Positions 38,101 to 49,692 of a stretch of DNA of 64,000 bases are shown here, piece by piece; position 1 is the first letter of the stretch; every line of letters begins with the position of its first letter. Made by a program: the position numbers and the translations under genes. Source of the DNA: Cryptomeria japonica (Eukaryota; Streptophyta; Pinopsida; Cupressales; Cupressaceae). The stretch covers positions 767,882,153 through 767,946,152 of the forward strand of contig NC_081414.1 in assembly GCF_030272615.1 (NCBI RefSeq), read 5' to 3'. The notes below the pieces were generated by a model. That model worked only from the letters and a program-made list of their open reading frames with translations, was not told where the DNA came from and did no database searches.

Positions 38101-39451
38101 ATAGGTTACCTTTAGTCTGCATGTCGGTGGCTACCAATTTACCATCTTTACCTTTGATTCTACAAACTCCATTCTTGAACTGCAAAGTGAGGCCACTGTC
38201 ATTTAGTTGGGAAACACTTAGAAGGTTGTGTCTAAGACCATCAACCCAGTACACATTGTCAGCACTACTCTTTCCATTCAAAGAGATGGACCCTCTACCT
38301 TTGACCATGCATGGTGCATCATTGCCAAAGCTAACCACACCACCATCATACTCCTCTAAGGATAGAAAATTTCTCCAGTCACTAGTCATATGGTGAGAAT
38401 AGCCACTGTCAATGATCCACTCATTGGAATCATCAAATTGGGAGACAAGAGCCTTCTTGTCTGCCACATCTTCCTTTACAGCAACAAACACAATGTCTTC
38501 ATTCTCTTCATCTTCTGATTCCTCATCTGTGACACCTTCATCAGCTGCCACAAAACAATTTCTCCGGTTTCCTCCTTTGAATTTCTTGAACCTTTCTAGT
38601 TTATCCTTGTTGTCACTATTAGGATAGTTCATAGCAATATGTCCTATCCAGTTACAGGAGAAACATTTCAAAGGTAGCTTACCTTTGTATTTACCAGTTC
38701 CTTTTGAGAATTTCCTGGCAAGAAGTGCTTCAAATTCCATCAGAAACTCTTCATCCTTCCTTTCTCTGCTCTGATTAGGTTCCCCACTACTGCTAGCCTC
38801 TTTTCCTTTTCTGGAAGGTATAGCAGAGGCTCTAAAAGCTGATTCTATCTTTTGAACACTGCCATCAAAACTATTCAGCTCATAGGTTGTCAACTTGGCT
38901 ATGATGGAGTCCAAGGACACCTTAGACTTGTCTATTGATCTCAACTCCTGAATAGTAGCAACCCTTATTGCATAGACCAGAAACAATGATCTCAGAACTT
39001 TACTTACCACAGTGGAATCTTCTATTTTGCCACCTACACTCTTTATTTCTCCGACAACTATTTTGATTCTTATTCCATACTGTTGAATGGTCTCTCCTTC
39101 AACCATCCGCATGTCTTCAAACTTCCCTCTTAGGCTTTCTTCCTTAACCTATTTTACATGCTTATCACCACCATAGATATTTTCAAGAGCATCCCATACC
39201 TCTTTGGGATTCGCCTTGTCCTAAACATCAATAAACTCAATGTCAGATAGACTACTGATGAGGGCTTCCATGACTTGCCCATTTTCTTGTATCTCTCTCT
39301 TTTGGCCATTAGTGAGAGTACCGGTAGGAACAACATATACACTTTCAACATAATTCCAGTGTTGAACACCCATGCTTTTGATGAATATCTTCATCCTTTC
39401 TTTCCATATACCAAAATTTTCCCTATTAAACTTTGGACCTTCCCTCTTCAT
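35188..39451 (-). pseudogene. Copia gag-pol polyprotein of element I, one frame with nonsense stops
   Basis: Starts at ATG 39451 (MKREGPKFN). Gag, a CCHC knuckle in which CFSCNWIGHIAMNY has lost its last Cys, protease (WIIDSGYSHHMT, the Cys after DSG changed), integrase (HTDLCGPM, RTDQGGEF, QQNGLVERNN), RT ([11 protein letters not shown]) and RNase H follow in the same frame down to 35660 without a frameshift. The seven internal stops I checked are Q to TAG or W to TAG, among them 39221-39223, 37811-37813, 37535-37537, 36191-36193 and 35660-35662. The RNase H tail is then split by a 173-bp LTR fragment (35359-35531) and resumes to the stop at 35188. Confidence 0.9.
35359..35531 (-). repeat. 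Inserted LTR-end plus primer-site fragment within RNase H of I
   Basis: Contains the last about 160 bp of the I-family LTR (including the G tract at 35410-35417), the 2-bp spacer and part of the primer site (ATACCA). AGCTC flanks it on both sides (35354-35358 and 35532-35536). Compare C, where the same RNase H text is uninterrupted at 7741-7770. Confidence 0.85.
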
Positions 39452-39510
39452 CAGTTGACTAGGATCTTTTCCTCAAGCGGTTAGGCTTACAACATAGAGG
39501 ACCTGGAGGC

Positions 39511-39522
39511 GCTCTGATACCA
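39511..39522 (-). other. Primer-binding site of element I
   Basis: Minus strand TGGTATCAGAGC, a full match to the initiator-Met tRNA complement over 12 bases. Confidence 0.88.
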
Positions 39523-39524
39523 AT

Positions 39525-41125
39525 TGATAACTCAATGATGAACCACTAGTACCAAATCAGTACTAAGAGGGGGGGGTGAATCAGTACAAACACAAAATAT
39601 AGTCCAAAACTGGATTGATAGCAAATACTCCAAATGACTGACAAACAAGGATACTGGTAAAACAGAGTGCAACTGGTAACATCTAGTACAACTCAATTAG
39701 TCATGAACTGGTCACTCAATAAGCTTTCCTCTTAGCTCAATACTACAGTATCATTATATTCTCATGCATAAACAAGTAAACTTAACCACCAAATCTTCAA
39801 AATAGTGAGTTCAATATGTTTTATAGATAGGCATAAAACATAGAACCTTCATGTGCTTAACAGGTCAAACAAAGCATCACAAGACAAAAGCATTTCACAT
39901 GACACACATATTTTTCATGTGGAAACCCAACTAGGAAAAACCACGGTGGGGATGAATACCCACAAGCTACTTTTTGAACTCTTTAGAAGTCCACTCTGTT
40001 AGGAGCCTTGTCCGGTTAAGGACATTACAATAGGTTCTGGTAGGAACCGATCCTGTTAGGGATAACTCAGTTAAGGGATACCCGGTTAAAGGTTAAACCT
40101 GGAAGGGTCACCTTGTTAGAGGATTTCAAGAACTCAATAGCTAAAAGGATCTCCTAAGCTCTCTAGCTTCTCAAAACTCATTAGCCTCGAGTTACCCGAT
40201 TAAGGGATTTGAATCAAGTTGGTTAAGACCACCCGATTTAAGGGATTTTGAATCAAGCCAGTTAAGGCTACCCTGTTAGGGGATTTTACAACTGTTGAAG
40301 TGGTTAGAGATCAACAGGTATTACAATGATCTGTTAACAGCACTCAATGCTAATGCAGATCTATTTAGGATCCTCTTTTCCTTCTACACATTCACTTTGC
40401 AGGTATCTCTTCTCTCCTTTGGTCTGGCAAGAATCACATATCACTTCCCTTGGATACACACTCACAACTTTTGCCAACAACCTCAGAAAGAAACACAACA
40501 TCGACCTTATAGGAAACATACAGGTCAGTAGAAAAAACCCTAAACCCTAAACCTATTAGGTTAAGCAATTCAAACGGTTCGATCCTGACCGCTGAATCAT
40601 ACTGCATTAAATGCAACAATCTTGAATCAATCTCAAGACATTCTCCATCATCCATTATCCATTGATTTCTTGGTGGCTGATAATCCATCACGCATTATCA
40701 CCATTTGACAGACTTCGCACATTCCCGAGGTAGATAGGAATAGTCTTCTTCATGCAAGATCCTTCATGCGCATAGAGCTTACATGGCAACATGATCTGTC
40801 CTCCATCATACTGCTAACTCATCACACAAAGATCACCGATTGAGTCACATAGACTTGAGGTACTCCAACCAGAAACCCCGAAGTGGAAGCTACCTACCAA
40901 CTGGTAGTCATACAATGCTTCCATGTGTCGGTTCCCATAACTACATGCCGGTTCACCTTGAACAAATATGTTGCTTCACTTTGGCATATAAACCGGTTCA
41001 TACATATGTCAGTTCCTCTCTTTATTCACCTATCACCTGTGTCAGTTCACACTATGTCTCATATTGACATCAATGACAACATACAATATCATTATGTCTT
41101 CATGCCGGTTCACATAATGCCAACA
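39525..41125 (-). repeat. 5' LTR of element I
   Basis: 1,601 bp, near-identical to 33346-34944, ending GCCAACA at the right TSD. Carries the gggaaaaaccacggtgggg-type block near 39931-39950 and repeated ggttaagggat motifs at 40010-40290. Confidence 0.9.
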
Positions 41126-43282
41126 CCATTAAAGAGGAGACATCTGATTAGAAGGCATTGGTTTCTCGCATGGATAGTTCTGATGATTGGATCATAGATA
41201 GTGGTTGTTCACACCACATGACCGGTGACCGAAGTAAATTTCTTACTTTGAAGGAATTTGATGGAGGAGTTGTGAGAATTGGAAATGACTCACCCTGCAT
41301 GGTAAAAGGAAAGGGAACCATTTCTCTTAATGGAAAGAGTAGTGCAACTGGTGTCTACTGGGTTGAAGGATTAATGCACAATTGTTTAAGTGTAGCTCAA
41401 CTCAATGACAGAGGTTATCCATTAGAATTTAAGAATAAAAAGTGCAAAATCTATGGGAGCAAAGGTGAACTAATTGCAATCGGCAAGCAGACAAAAGGTA
41501 ACCTGTTTAACCTAAATCCTAAAGTCAAAAACTATTTAATTGCTAAAGTAGATGATAGTTGGCTTTGGCATTAGAGATTCAGAAGAATTTGATGATAGTG
41601 AGGAAGAAGAACATTAAGATAATTATCATGTCATTCCAAGGTATTTGAGACTCAATCATAATACTGACCAGATTATTGGAGATAAAGATGTTGGAGTGTT
41701 AACCAGAAGAATAATCAGAGAGAATTCTTGTATGATCTCCACTATTCAGCCTAGAACTGCTAAGGAAGCATTTGGAAATGATCATCAGATTAAAGCTATG
41801 GAAGAAGAGTTTAACCATATTGAGAAGAATAATACATGGACCCTAGTACCCAAAGCGGTGAATAAAAATGTGATAGGTACTAAATGGGTATTCGGGAATA
41901 AACTGAATGAAGATGGAGTAGTAGTCAGAAACAAAGCTAGATTGGTATACAAAGGTTATGCATAGGAAGAAGGAGAAGACTATGGTCAGACATTTTCACC
42001 AATTGCTATATTGGAAGGTGTTAGAAATCTACTTGCATTTGCAGAATATAAGAGATTCAAAGTATATCAGATGGATGTGAAGTGAGCATTTCTAAATGGA
42101 ATACTGGAAGAGGAAGTATACATTGAATAGCCAGATGGTTATGCTTTGACCAATGCAAAGGACATGGTGTGTAAACTGCACAAGGCACTATATGGTTTGA
42201 AGAAAGAACCAAGAGCATGGTATGAAAGGATACATTCACACCTGATGAAGATAGGTTTTCAGAGAACCAGTGAAGAAAACAATATATATCTCAAATCTAA
42301 AGGAGATAAGATACTGGTTAGTGAAGTGTTTGTGGATGATATCATGTTTGGAGGCAATGATGACATGAGTGATGAATTTTCAATTGAGATGAAAAGTGAA
42401 TTTGAAATATCTCTAGTAGGAGAGATAAAATTCTTCATAGGTTTGCAAATTTAGCAGATGAAAAGTGGTATTTTTATCACACAGTCTAAATATGTCAAAG
42501 AGGTATTGAAGACATTTGGAATGAGTGACTGTAAACCAATTGGGACACCAATGGTTACAGGTTGTAAACTATCTAAAGAGGATGATGTCGCATCTGTTGA
42601 TGAAAAAGAGTACAGATCAATGATAGGGAAACTGCATTATGTTGTTTAGAATAGACCAGATATTGCTTATGTAGTTGGTTTAGTTGCTAGATTTCAGAAG
42701 AATCCAAAGGAGACACACTTGATAGAAACCAAAAGGATATTCAAATATTTAAAAGGTACTATTGATTATGGATTATGGTATCCATATGAAGGTAACTTTT
42801 ATTTGAAGGTTTATACAGATGTAGACTGGGCAAGTAATGTTGATTATAGGAAAATCACAATCGGTGGTGCATTCTTTCTTGGAGGAAGACTTGTATCTTG
42901 GAGAAGAAAGAAGAAAATTTGTATATCACAGTCCACTGCTGAAGTTGAATATGTTGCACCGTATATGAATTGTACCGAGGAAATTTGGATGAAACACATT
43001 CTGGAAGGAATCAAGCTAAAGATTATAGATCTAGTAAAGATTTTATGTGCCAACACCAGTGCAATAAATATTTCAAAGAACCTGGAATTGCATGCTAGAA
43101 CCAAGCATATGGAGCTGAAATATCATTTCTTGAGAGAAAAAGTTCATAGTAAAGATGTATTATTGGAGCATGTATCTACCAAGGAGAAGCTAGCAGATAT
43201 CTTTACTAAACCTCTACCTAAGAGTACTTTTGAGTATCTTAGAGGTCATCTAGGGGTTGTGCCCCTACATGAGGTCAATTGA
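41126..43282 (+). pseudogene. Copia protease, RT and RNase H of element F with integrase deleted
   Basis: Resumes after element I with the linker and protease (WIIDSGCSHHMTGD, intact), then the GAG-pre-integrase start up to WLWH at 41574. The next recognisable text is the acidic spacer just before RT (SEEFDDSEEEEH, then RYLRLNHNTDQIIGDKD), so roughly 1 kb holding the whole integrase core is missing. RT (FVDDIMFGG) and RNase H (SAINISKN, ADIFTKPLP) follow to the stop at 43280-43282. Stops include Q to TAG at the KGYA-EEG and YIE-PDG positions. Without integrase this copy could not have moved after the deletion. Confidence 0.88.
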
Positions 43283-43635
43283 GCAGATATGGAATACATC
43301 AATCCTGGAGCTAATTGAAGAATCTTCAAGGAGGATTGGTGTAGAGTGGAGTTATTCCATAGGGGAGCATCAAGTTGTAGATTGTTGATGCAGAGCAGTG
43401 AAGTATGAAACGACATGTTTTACTTTCACTTTGGCATTATTGTCAAAGGGGGAGAAGAACTATATGATTATGGGGAGAAGAATTGTATGATCAATAGAGA
43501 GAAGATCTATAGCTAGTTACCAGCTAAAGACATGGAGATTTGGTTGAAGGAGAGTGCATGGTAAAATGTAAACCAAGATTCCTTTACACAATCATCATAA
43601 TCAAGGGTATTAATATTTGTATTGACATCAATGCC
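43283..43635 (+). other. 3' untranslated spacer of element F with a distal purine tract
   Basis: No gene. Contains CACTTTGGCATTATTGTC followed by AAAGGGGGAGA at 43445-43455, about 190 bp before the true polypurine tract. Confidence 0.65.
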
Positions 43636-43647
43636 AAAGGGGGAGAT
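43636..43647 (+). other. Polypurine tract of element F
   Basis: AAAGGGGGAGAT, preceded by CATCAATGCC and followed by the LTR start TGTTGTCATT. Confidence 0.87.
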
Positions 43648-44681
43648 TGTTGTCATTTACATGAACATTGCATTGATGAACTATTATGTTGTCATTGATG
43701 TCAATTATAACCGGTAATGATGTTGTTATGGTGTTGTTTTGCAACCGCTAGGTGAGCTAGTGAAGGAAGTTGGTATTACTTGAGAAGTAGTGAGATCAAT
43801 CGGTAACCCTACCTGTTGATGTGCCAAACCCTAACCGATGGAGCTTGGTGAATCGGTTGTATTGGTTTATGATCAAATGATGAACAGTAATGATTATGCC
43901 ACATATGCATGTTGTATGTGAAGAGTTTCAAATGGTTTTTGGTGTGTAGAGAATGGTTTTATCTTGGGAATGAGAGAGTACACTGCATGAAGTGGAAACT
44001 GCATGATGAGTTACAGGGATTGATGAAGCAGTGATCAAGGAGCGGTTGAGGTTGTATTGAATGATGTGCAATGATTGCTATGTAATCCAATGGTCATACT
44101 TGAATCGATTTGTTTGTAATCTCTATGAGATCTTAGGTTTGTGATATGTTATCGACCTATTATTTTTCTTATAAGGTCGATGAGTTGTTTTGTTGTAGTG
44201 TTGGCAATTTTGGTTGAGTGTAAGAGTGATTGGTTGTTGAACCAGAAGGTGTATCTGTAGTATGTGTGAAGGTAGATAGGAGCATGAAAAGGATCTGATC
44301 AAGCAGAGTAGTGCTATTCACTAGATTAGGAAACCCCTATTGTTGTCTAACAATTACAACAGTCAAATCCCTTAATAGGGTAAGCTCTAACAGGCTTAGT
44401 GCTATCTAAATCCTCTAACCAGGTGATCCATTAGCTTGGATTTTAAATCCTCTACCGAGGTTACTCCTAACAAATTATTGCTTCTAATCGGGCATTATAG
44501 TCATTCCCTTAACTGGGTGGTCTCTAACAGGATTTGTTCTTAACAGTACTTTTTGTAAATCTTTGACAGGCTTAGCTCCTTATAAGGGAAACTTTAGAAG
44601 AGTTTAGAATACTTGTGGGTATTCATCCCCGCCGTGGTTTTTCAAATTTGGGTTTCCAAATCAAAATCATTGTTTCAAGTG
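43648..44681 (+). repeat. 3' LTR of element F, first part
   Basis: Matches the 5' LTR (30590 onward) up to the TTTCAAGTG word, where element G is inserted. The last five bases (44677-44681) are G's left TSD. Confidence 0.87.
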
Positions 44682-45788
44682 TGATGGACTTGAAAAGTAC
44701 TGAGAGGGGGGGTGAATCAGTGACACCAAAAATAAAACTACTTCAAACACTAACCGATACATGAACTTAACAAAGCTTTTAAAAACAATGCATGCAATCC
44801 AAAATGATATAATAGCATCCACAAAAAGTAAAGAATCCCCCATAACACAAGTGTTTGTACGTGGAAAAACTAAATAGATAAAAACCACGATGAGATGGAG
44901 CTCACAAGTTAACTATCTACAATAATAGATAACTGACCGGTTAAGGTCTACAAACTGCTCTGCTAGGAGAAAATCTTGTTAGAGATCCCAAAGCTTGATT
45001 AGAAGCTTATACCCTATTAAAGGTAGTACCCTATTAGGAGTAACCTCGGTGGAGGATTTCTAAATCCAAACAAATGGATCACCCTGTTAAAGAATTTATG
45101 CATTGAATCTTGTTAGAGCTTACCCGGTTAGGGGATTTGATTCTATTGTAATGGTTAGAAAACAACAAGAATGGTTTGATCTATTCTGAGTAGCACAATA
45201 CTTGCTTAATCATATCCTTCTAAATGTATTCAACACTACTCTTTTGCATACTCTGCAACTTAACTCTATTTCCTTTCACACATAACATAACACCTTTCAC
45301 TATATCAAATAATTCATTGTGATGTCAATATATAGACCTTATGATTTCATGTTGGCCTTAAGAAATCATAACGCAATTTCCTAGGTGCAGTGTATCTAGA
45401 CAAGTGATCAAAACTCATCACAAAAATTACCGCCAAGCAATCGGTGCAAGTAACTCATCACGAAATATGGTAACTCATCACAAAATTACCAAATATTGGT
45501 ATGAACAATCAAATGCCTGTTTGAATAAAACGTATGAACCATTGTCCTTGAATCTCTATTTGATTTCGATCTTGATCTTCATCTTGATGTCGACTTAGTA
45601 TAATCACAGACTATCTCTTATGCACATATTGTTTAGAGATAAACCATTAAGTATAAGCTCTAACATACCGATTGACAAAGTAAACAATTGAAGTTACACC
45701 AGTAGTCAATATAATCATATGTGTGTGTGTGAGTGTTTGATCAATGACAACAAATGATGAATACATTACAATCATCATCAAGCCAACA
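44682..45788 (-). repeat. 3' LTR of element G
   Basis: From TGATGGACTTG to AGCCAACA on +. It has the G tract at 44704-44711 and the aaaaaccacgatgagatgg block at 44880-44898. Adjoins the polypurine tract. Matches 51051-52141. Confidence 0.9.
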
Positions 45789-45800
45789 ATCTCCCCCTTT
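45789..45800 (-). other. Polypurine tract of element G
   Basis: AAAGGGGGAGAT on minus, as in the Copia elements. A weaker distal tract (near 45939-45947) lies in the 3' spacer 45801-46045. Confidence 0.85.
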
Positions 45801-45971
45801 GGCATTGATGGAAACACTTAGAAAATTTTATAGTAATACTACTAAATGTGCATACACAACAAATTTACACATTTACTCATGCTCCCCCTTAATGCATACA
45901 TTATACAAAATTTTAAAAAACACACATACATATTTCTACTCCCCTTTGACAACAATGCCAAATTGAAAAAG

Positions 45972-45973
<2 letters not shown>

Positions 45974-46010
<37 letters not shown>
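45974..46010. repeat. (AT)n microsatellite
   Basis: An uninterrupted run of about 18 AT units in the 3' spacer of element G. Absent from E at the equivalent place. Confidence 0.95.
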
Positions 46011-46014
<4 letters not shown>

Positions 46015-46045
46015 TGTTCAGCATATACAACAATAACTTAAACGT

Positions 46046-49000
46046 TCATGCATTAGCTAATCTCATAAAAATATCATTGTATCTCTTCTTCATCTATGAC
46101 AAAGCATTTTCACATGATTCCAATATTTTCTTAGTATACTCAAATGTAGACATCAGCTATGAATGAAATCCTTCCATTGAGTCTAGCATGCAGGTTCCAG
46201 GGGTTGCAAGAATGGCTTTTGCATTGGAGTGGGCTCTCTGAAGTATGTTTACCTATGATGTGAGATGACTTTTGAGTTCTTTAAGAGATCGGGGTCTCTT
46301 TGCCTTCTCATTATCATAGATGTTCAGTTTGTTATGAAAATCATCTACAAATTTGCTAAAGGCAAGTATAGAGTCCTCGAGTGGGACATATGCCTTGCAT
46401 ATCCTTTCCAGTTCTTACTCTATTTGAATTTGACTTTATGAAATATCAGAATAAAAGAAAGTAACATTGGAGGTAGAAGCAAGATGCTTTCCTCTTGTTT
46501 CAATAGCTTTACTCAATAGACTTTTATTGTGTGATAGAGCCATTTTACCACTATCAATATCCTTTGCCAATTTTTCTCCATATTTCTTCGTGTGACTCTT
46601 TTCAGCATACAGTTGAGCATCATCTTCTAGTGACTTGATTTAATCAGATGCATCCGCAACTAACTGACCAAGTTTTCTAATAGGTGTAGATAGATGTGTT
46701 TTAGATGTTTTTGGTAGCAAACCAAATAAAATATCTACTGCAGTCTGAATTATTTCAGCTTCAACCCTTTGCTCTTTCAATCTCTTCTTATGCGCTCTAG
46801 ATTGCATGACATTTGCAATCTTCATCATTTCTAATGTGCTCAAATTGTTCATATCAATAGGTCCTGAGATACTTAGAGAATCATCATCATCATCACCCTC
46901 ATCAAGTTGTTTTTGCTTTGATGGTTTAGAGGATACAACCTTAATGATTGTTTTCTCTGTATTCTTCTCTATTTCCTTTTCAAAGGACTATGTGATAACA
47001 ATTTCTGTAGGCTCCTTTTGAATAACTTGAATGATAGGTGGAGATTGGGGTTTCTCTAGTTGTTATGTTTTTGATAGATTGTCCACTTTTAGTTGAGTTG
47101 TTGATTGCTCGACTAAGGTAACCTGTACATCAGCATTTGTAGGAGGCTCCATATCTGGTGCAGTGTTATCTCTAGATAGGTCAATTGTGTCATGAACATC
47201 ATCAACAACATGAATAATGGAGTCATCCTTTTTCTTGAGAGGATAGACCTCATCAAGTTAAATAATCTCTTCTTCATCTATTTTTGATCAATTAACATCA
47301 TCTTCAACATTATCCTCATTCATATTGGATTGGATGAGTTCTTCAATTTTTCTAATTTCACAGGCTATTTGATGGGTCTCAGTTTCAACAATTGTCTTCT
47401 TTCCACTGAGTAACTTCAGTCTTCTTGCTTTGAATGTAAACTGAGATTTGTATCGAGCAACTAAGGCACTAATATTATCCTTAGAAAATTCAGAGAAATA
47501 TTGTACAAATACCTCATCAATGATTTCTTTTTCTAATTTAATAGCTTCCTCCCATTTATTCAAAAGAAAAGTGTAGAAATAATTTGAGATATCCTTTTCT
47601 AGTTCATGTGGGTATCTACTGTAATGACACAGATGAGTGATTACCTGTTGAATCAGTTTCTCTTTCTCATTTTCAATGAAGGAATCAAAATGCTCTTTTA
47701 CATTGTCAAACATATTCCTCCTTAGTGTCTTCATTGTTCTTTCAAAATGGGTTTCTGGCTTGAAAGATGCTATATCAATAGGCACAATTGCCTTTGGCAC
47801 TTAACCACCTTGGATATTCTGCCGGTTGTTTTTGCCTTCTTTGATTCTTCATCAAAATATTTTCCCTCAGACTCTGGTTGCAAAATTAAGTTTTTGCCTC
47901 TCTTCTTTGTCTCCTTCTTCTGCCGGTTGTTTGCCGGTTGTTTTTGCCTTCTTTGATTCTTCATCAAAATCTTTTCCCTCAAACTTTGGTTGCAAAATTA
48001 AGTTTTTGCCTCTCTTCTTTGTCTCCTTCTTAATAAATACTTTGGGTTTCAGTTCCTTTTTGGTTAGGACACTTCGAGTAACCCTATTACTCTTTATTGC
48101 TGGAGATGCTTCATCAGATTTTTTATTCTTTCCTCTTGCACTTTAAATAGGTGCAGTTTTGGTTTGTGCAGGTGCATCTTGGACTGCCACAATGTCCAAT
48201 TTTGTCTCCTTTTTGTCTTTAGGTGATGCTAATAGGGTATTAGCATAACCAACCAGTATATCATAGTTTACCTCATAACTCATGTCTTCCATTTCTTCCT
48301 CTCTTGGCTCAATTGCTTGCATTAGGTAAAAATCAGTGGTAATAGTGAAGATTATATCCTTTTCAAAGTGCTTTACAACTTCTTCTGGTATTCTCATTCT
48401 CACACTCATTTTCTTTTGGAACTCATTAAAATACTTATTCATGGCAGTAGGGAAATTATTTTTTACAGCCTTGATGTTGTTCTTAATTTGTGTCGAGACC
48501 GGCGAGTCCTTTGACCACTCAATGTCTCTGATTCCTAGTAGAAAGTTCTGAAAATAAAAGAATAGTCCAACTAATAGCTGACCAAACTTAAATTTCAAAT
48601 TGCTATCCTTCTTGATAGATTACAAATTCAAAAAAAATTGACTCCTGATAGCTTCACAGATATCATAATTTGCATTATCAACAATCATTATGTGAGTTGT
48701 ATGAATTGTTGCTGAAGGGACACTGTTAAGTCTACTGGAGTAAAATACTCAGTAGATTACCATTGCTGCTAGTTTTACTGTAGGGTCTTTAATGTTGTTA
48801 ACGAAAAAAGCACACCCATCAGATGTAGAACCGGTTAAGTTGAAGATAGTATCCTTAGAAATTCTCCTTAACTCGGATACTTCACCAGTTGAGAAATAGT
48901 CAGCCACAGCCTCAATGGCTTCCTTTGTAATTGTGTGAGTTCTTTCTAAATACATATTTTCTCCATGAACTCGACTCAAAATGATTCTGATATGCGCTTC

Positions 49001-49292
49001 TTCAAAATCTTCAAGATAATAAGAGGCATTATGAAAATCCTTTTCAAAAACCCTAGCATACTTTGTCTTAATCTTACCATTCTCATCACAAAGTGATTTC
49101 AACTGTGTAAATGTATAGAGATCCTAAATCTTCTATCTTGCAGTCAATGTAACTACACAAATCACCTTTGACCAAAACTCCACTCAGAACTTGTGGCAAT
49201 GCATCATATGACACAATTTGTTCTTCCTTTACAACTTCCATAGGTTGAGAAGTAATAATTAACCTTTCTACAGTCTTTGAAGTTGATGTCAT
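46046..49292 (-). pseudogene. ORF2 of element G, long protein of unknown family
   Basis: Starts MTSTSKTVERLIITSQP at 49292 and can be followed to a stop at 46046-46048, about 1,080 codons with one early frameshift (about 49095), several stops and a 112-bp internal duplication. The N-terminal part aligns by eye with E ORF2: LSGVLVKGDLCSYIDCKIED here against FSRVLDGVLYVEDVHAYI there, both followed by LGS, then ITKEAI-type and FKFGQLLVGLFFYFQN blocks. The middle is rich in K, E, S and T. The C-terminal third (47800-46046) is helical and charged (ELEKDISNYFYTFLLNKWEE, LGQLVADASD). I see no protease, RT, RNase H, integrase, transposase or helicase motif. Its function is unknown. Confidence 0.7.
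47821..48032 (-). repeat. 112-bp tandem duplication in ORF2 of G
   Basis: Two units start with GCCGGTTGTTTTTGCC at 47821 and 47933. They run to the shared word CTTTGTCTCCTTCTT. The unit length is not a multiple of three, so it shifts the reading frame. E shows no such duplication. Confidence 0.9.
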
Positions 49293-49692
49293 TTCAGATG
49301 AACAAGATTCGAAGTAGTATATTCAAAAAAATATCTTGTTTCGCACACGTTGCCCCATTTACCGATTGAAATTCCCAAGTGCACACTAGTTCAACCTTTT
49401 GCAACCTTCAATTCAGCTTAATTTCACAAATCATGAAACAATTTGGCAATTAACAGCAAAACAATCTTTCTTAGCTTAGCAAGCGCTCCAAATTTATTTC
49501 TCAAATGCGTTAGGGTAAAAATGACAAATTAAAACTCACTTTTATCCTTTTTACCTACTACATTAAATGCTTGCTCATTACAAACCCTAATTTCACTACT
49601 CAAGGGGAAAACCGATTGATAACATATTGACAAAAAGTTACCAAAATTTCATGTTTCAAAATTCAAGCTCCCCTTAGCCATATTAAAAAGGC
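49293..49692 (-). other. Spacer between ORF1 and ORF2 of element G
   Basis: 400 bp without a gene. Just after the ORF1 stop, the minus strand has a short purine tract, TAAGGGGAG near 49670-49680, at the place where E has TTAGGGGGAGGC. Confidence 0.6.

Larger units (their letters stand above)
33346..41125 (-). mobile_element. Element I: near-complete Ty1/Copia element inserted in F
   Basis: 7,780 bp with a perfect TSD CCATT at 33341-33345 and 41126-41130. LTRs of 1,599 and 1,601 bp. Primer site, one gag-pol frame and polypurine tract on minus. Same family as C. A 173-bp fragment of its own LTR end sits inside RNase H. Confidence 0.93.

Noticed and set aside
39511-39522. tRNA gene for initiator Met
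   Set aside because: Only the 12-13 bases of the tRNA 3' end complement are present, next to an LTR; it is a primer-binding site. The same applies to the other seven sites.
45974-46010. AT run as a replication origin or regulatory element
   Set aside because: A plain dinucleotide microsatellite in a dead spacer, absent from the sister element E.
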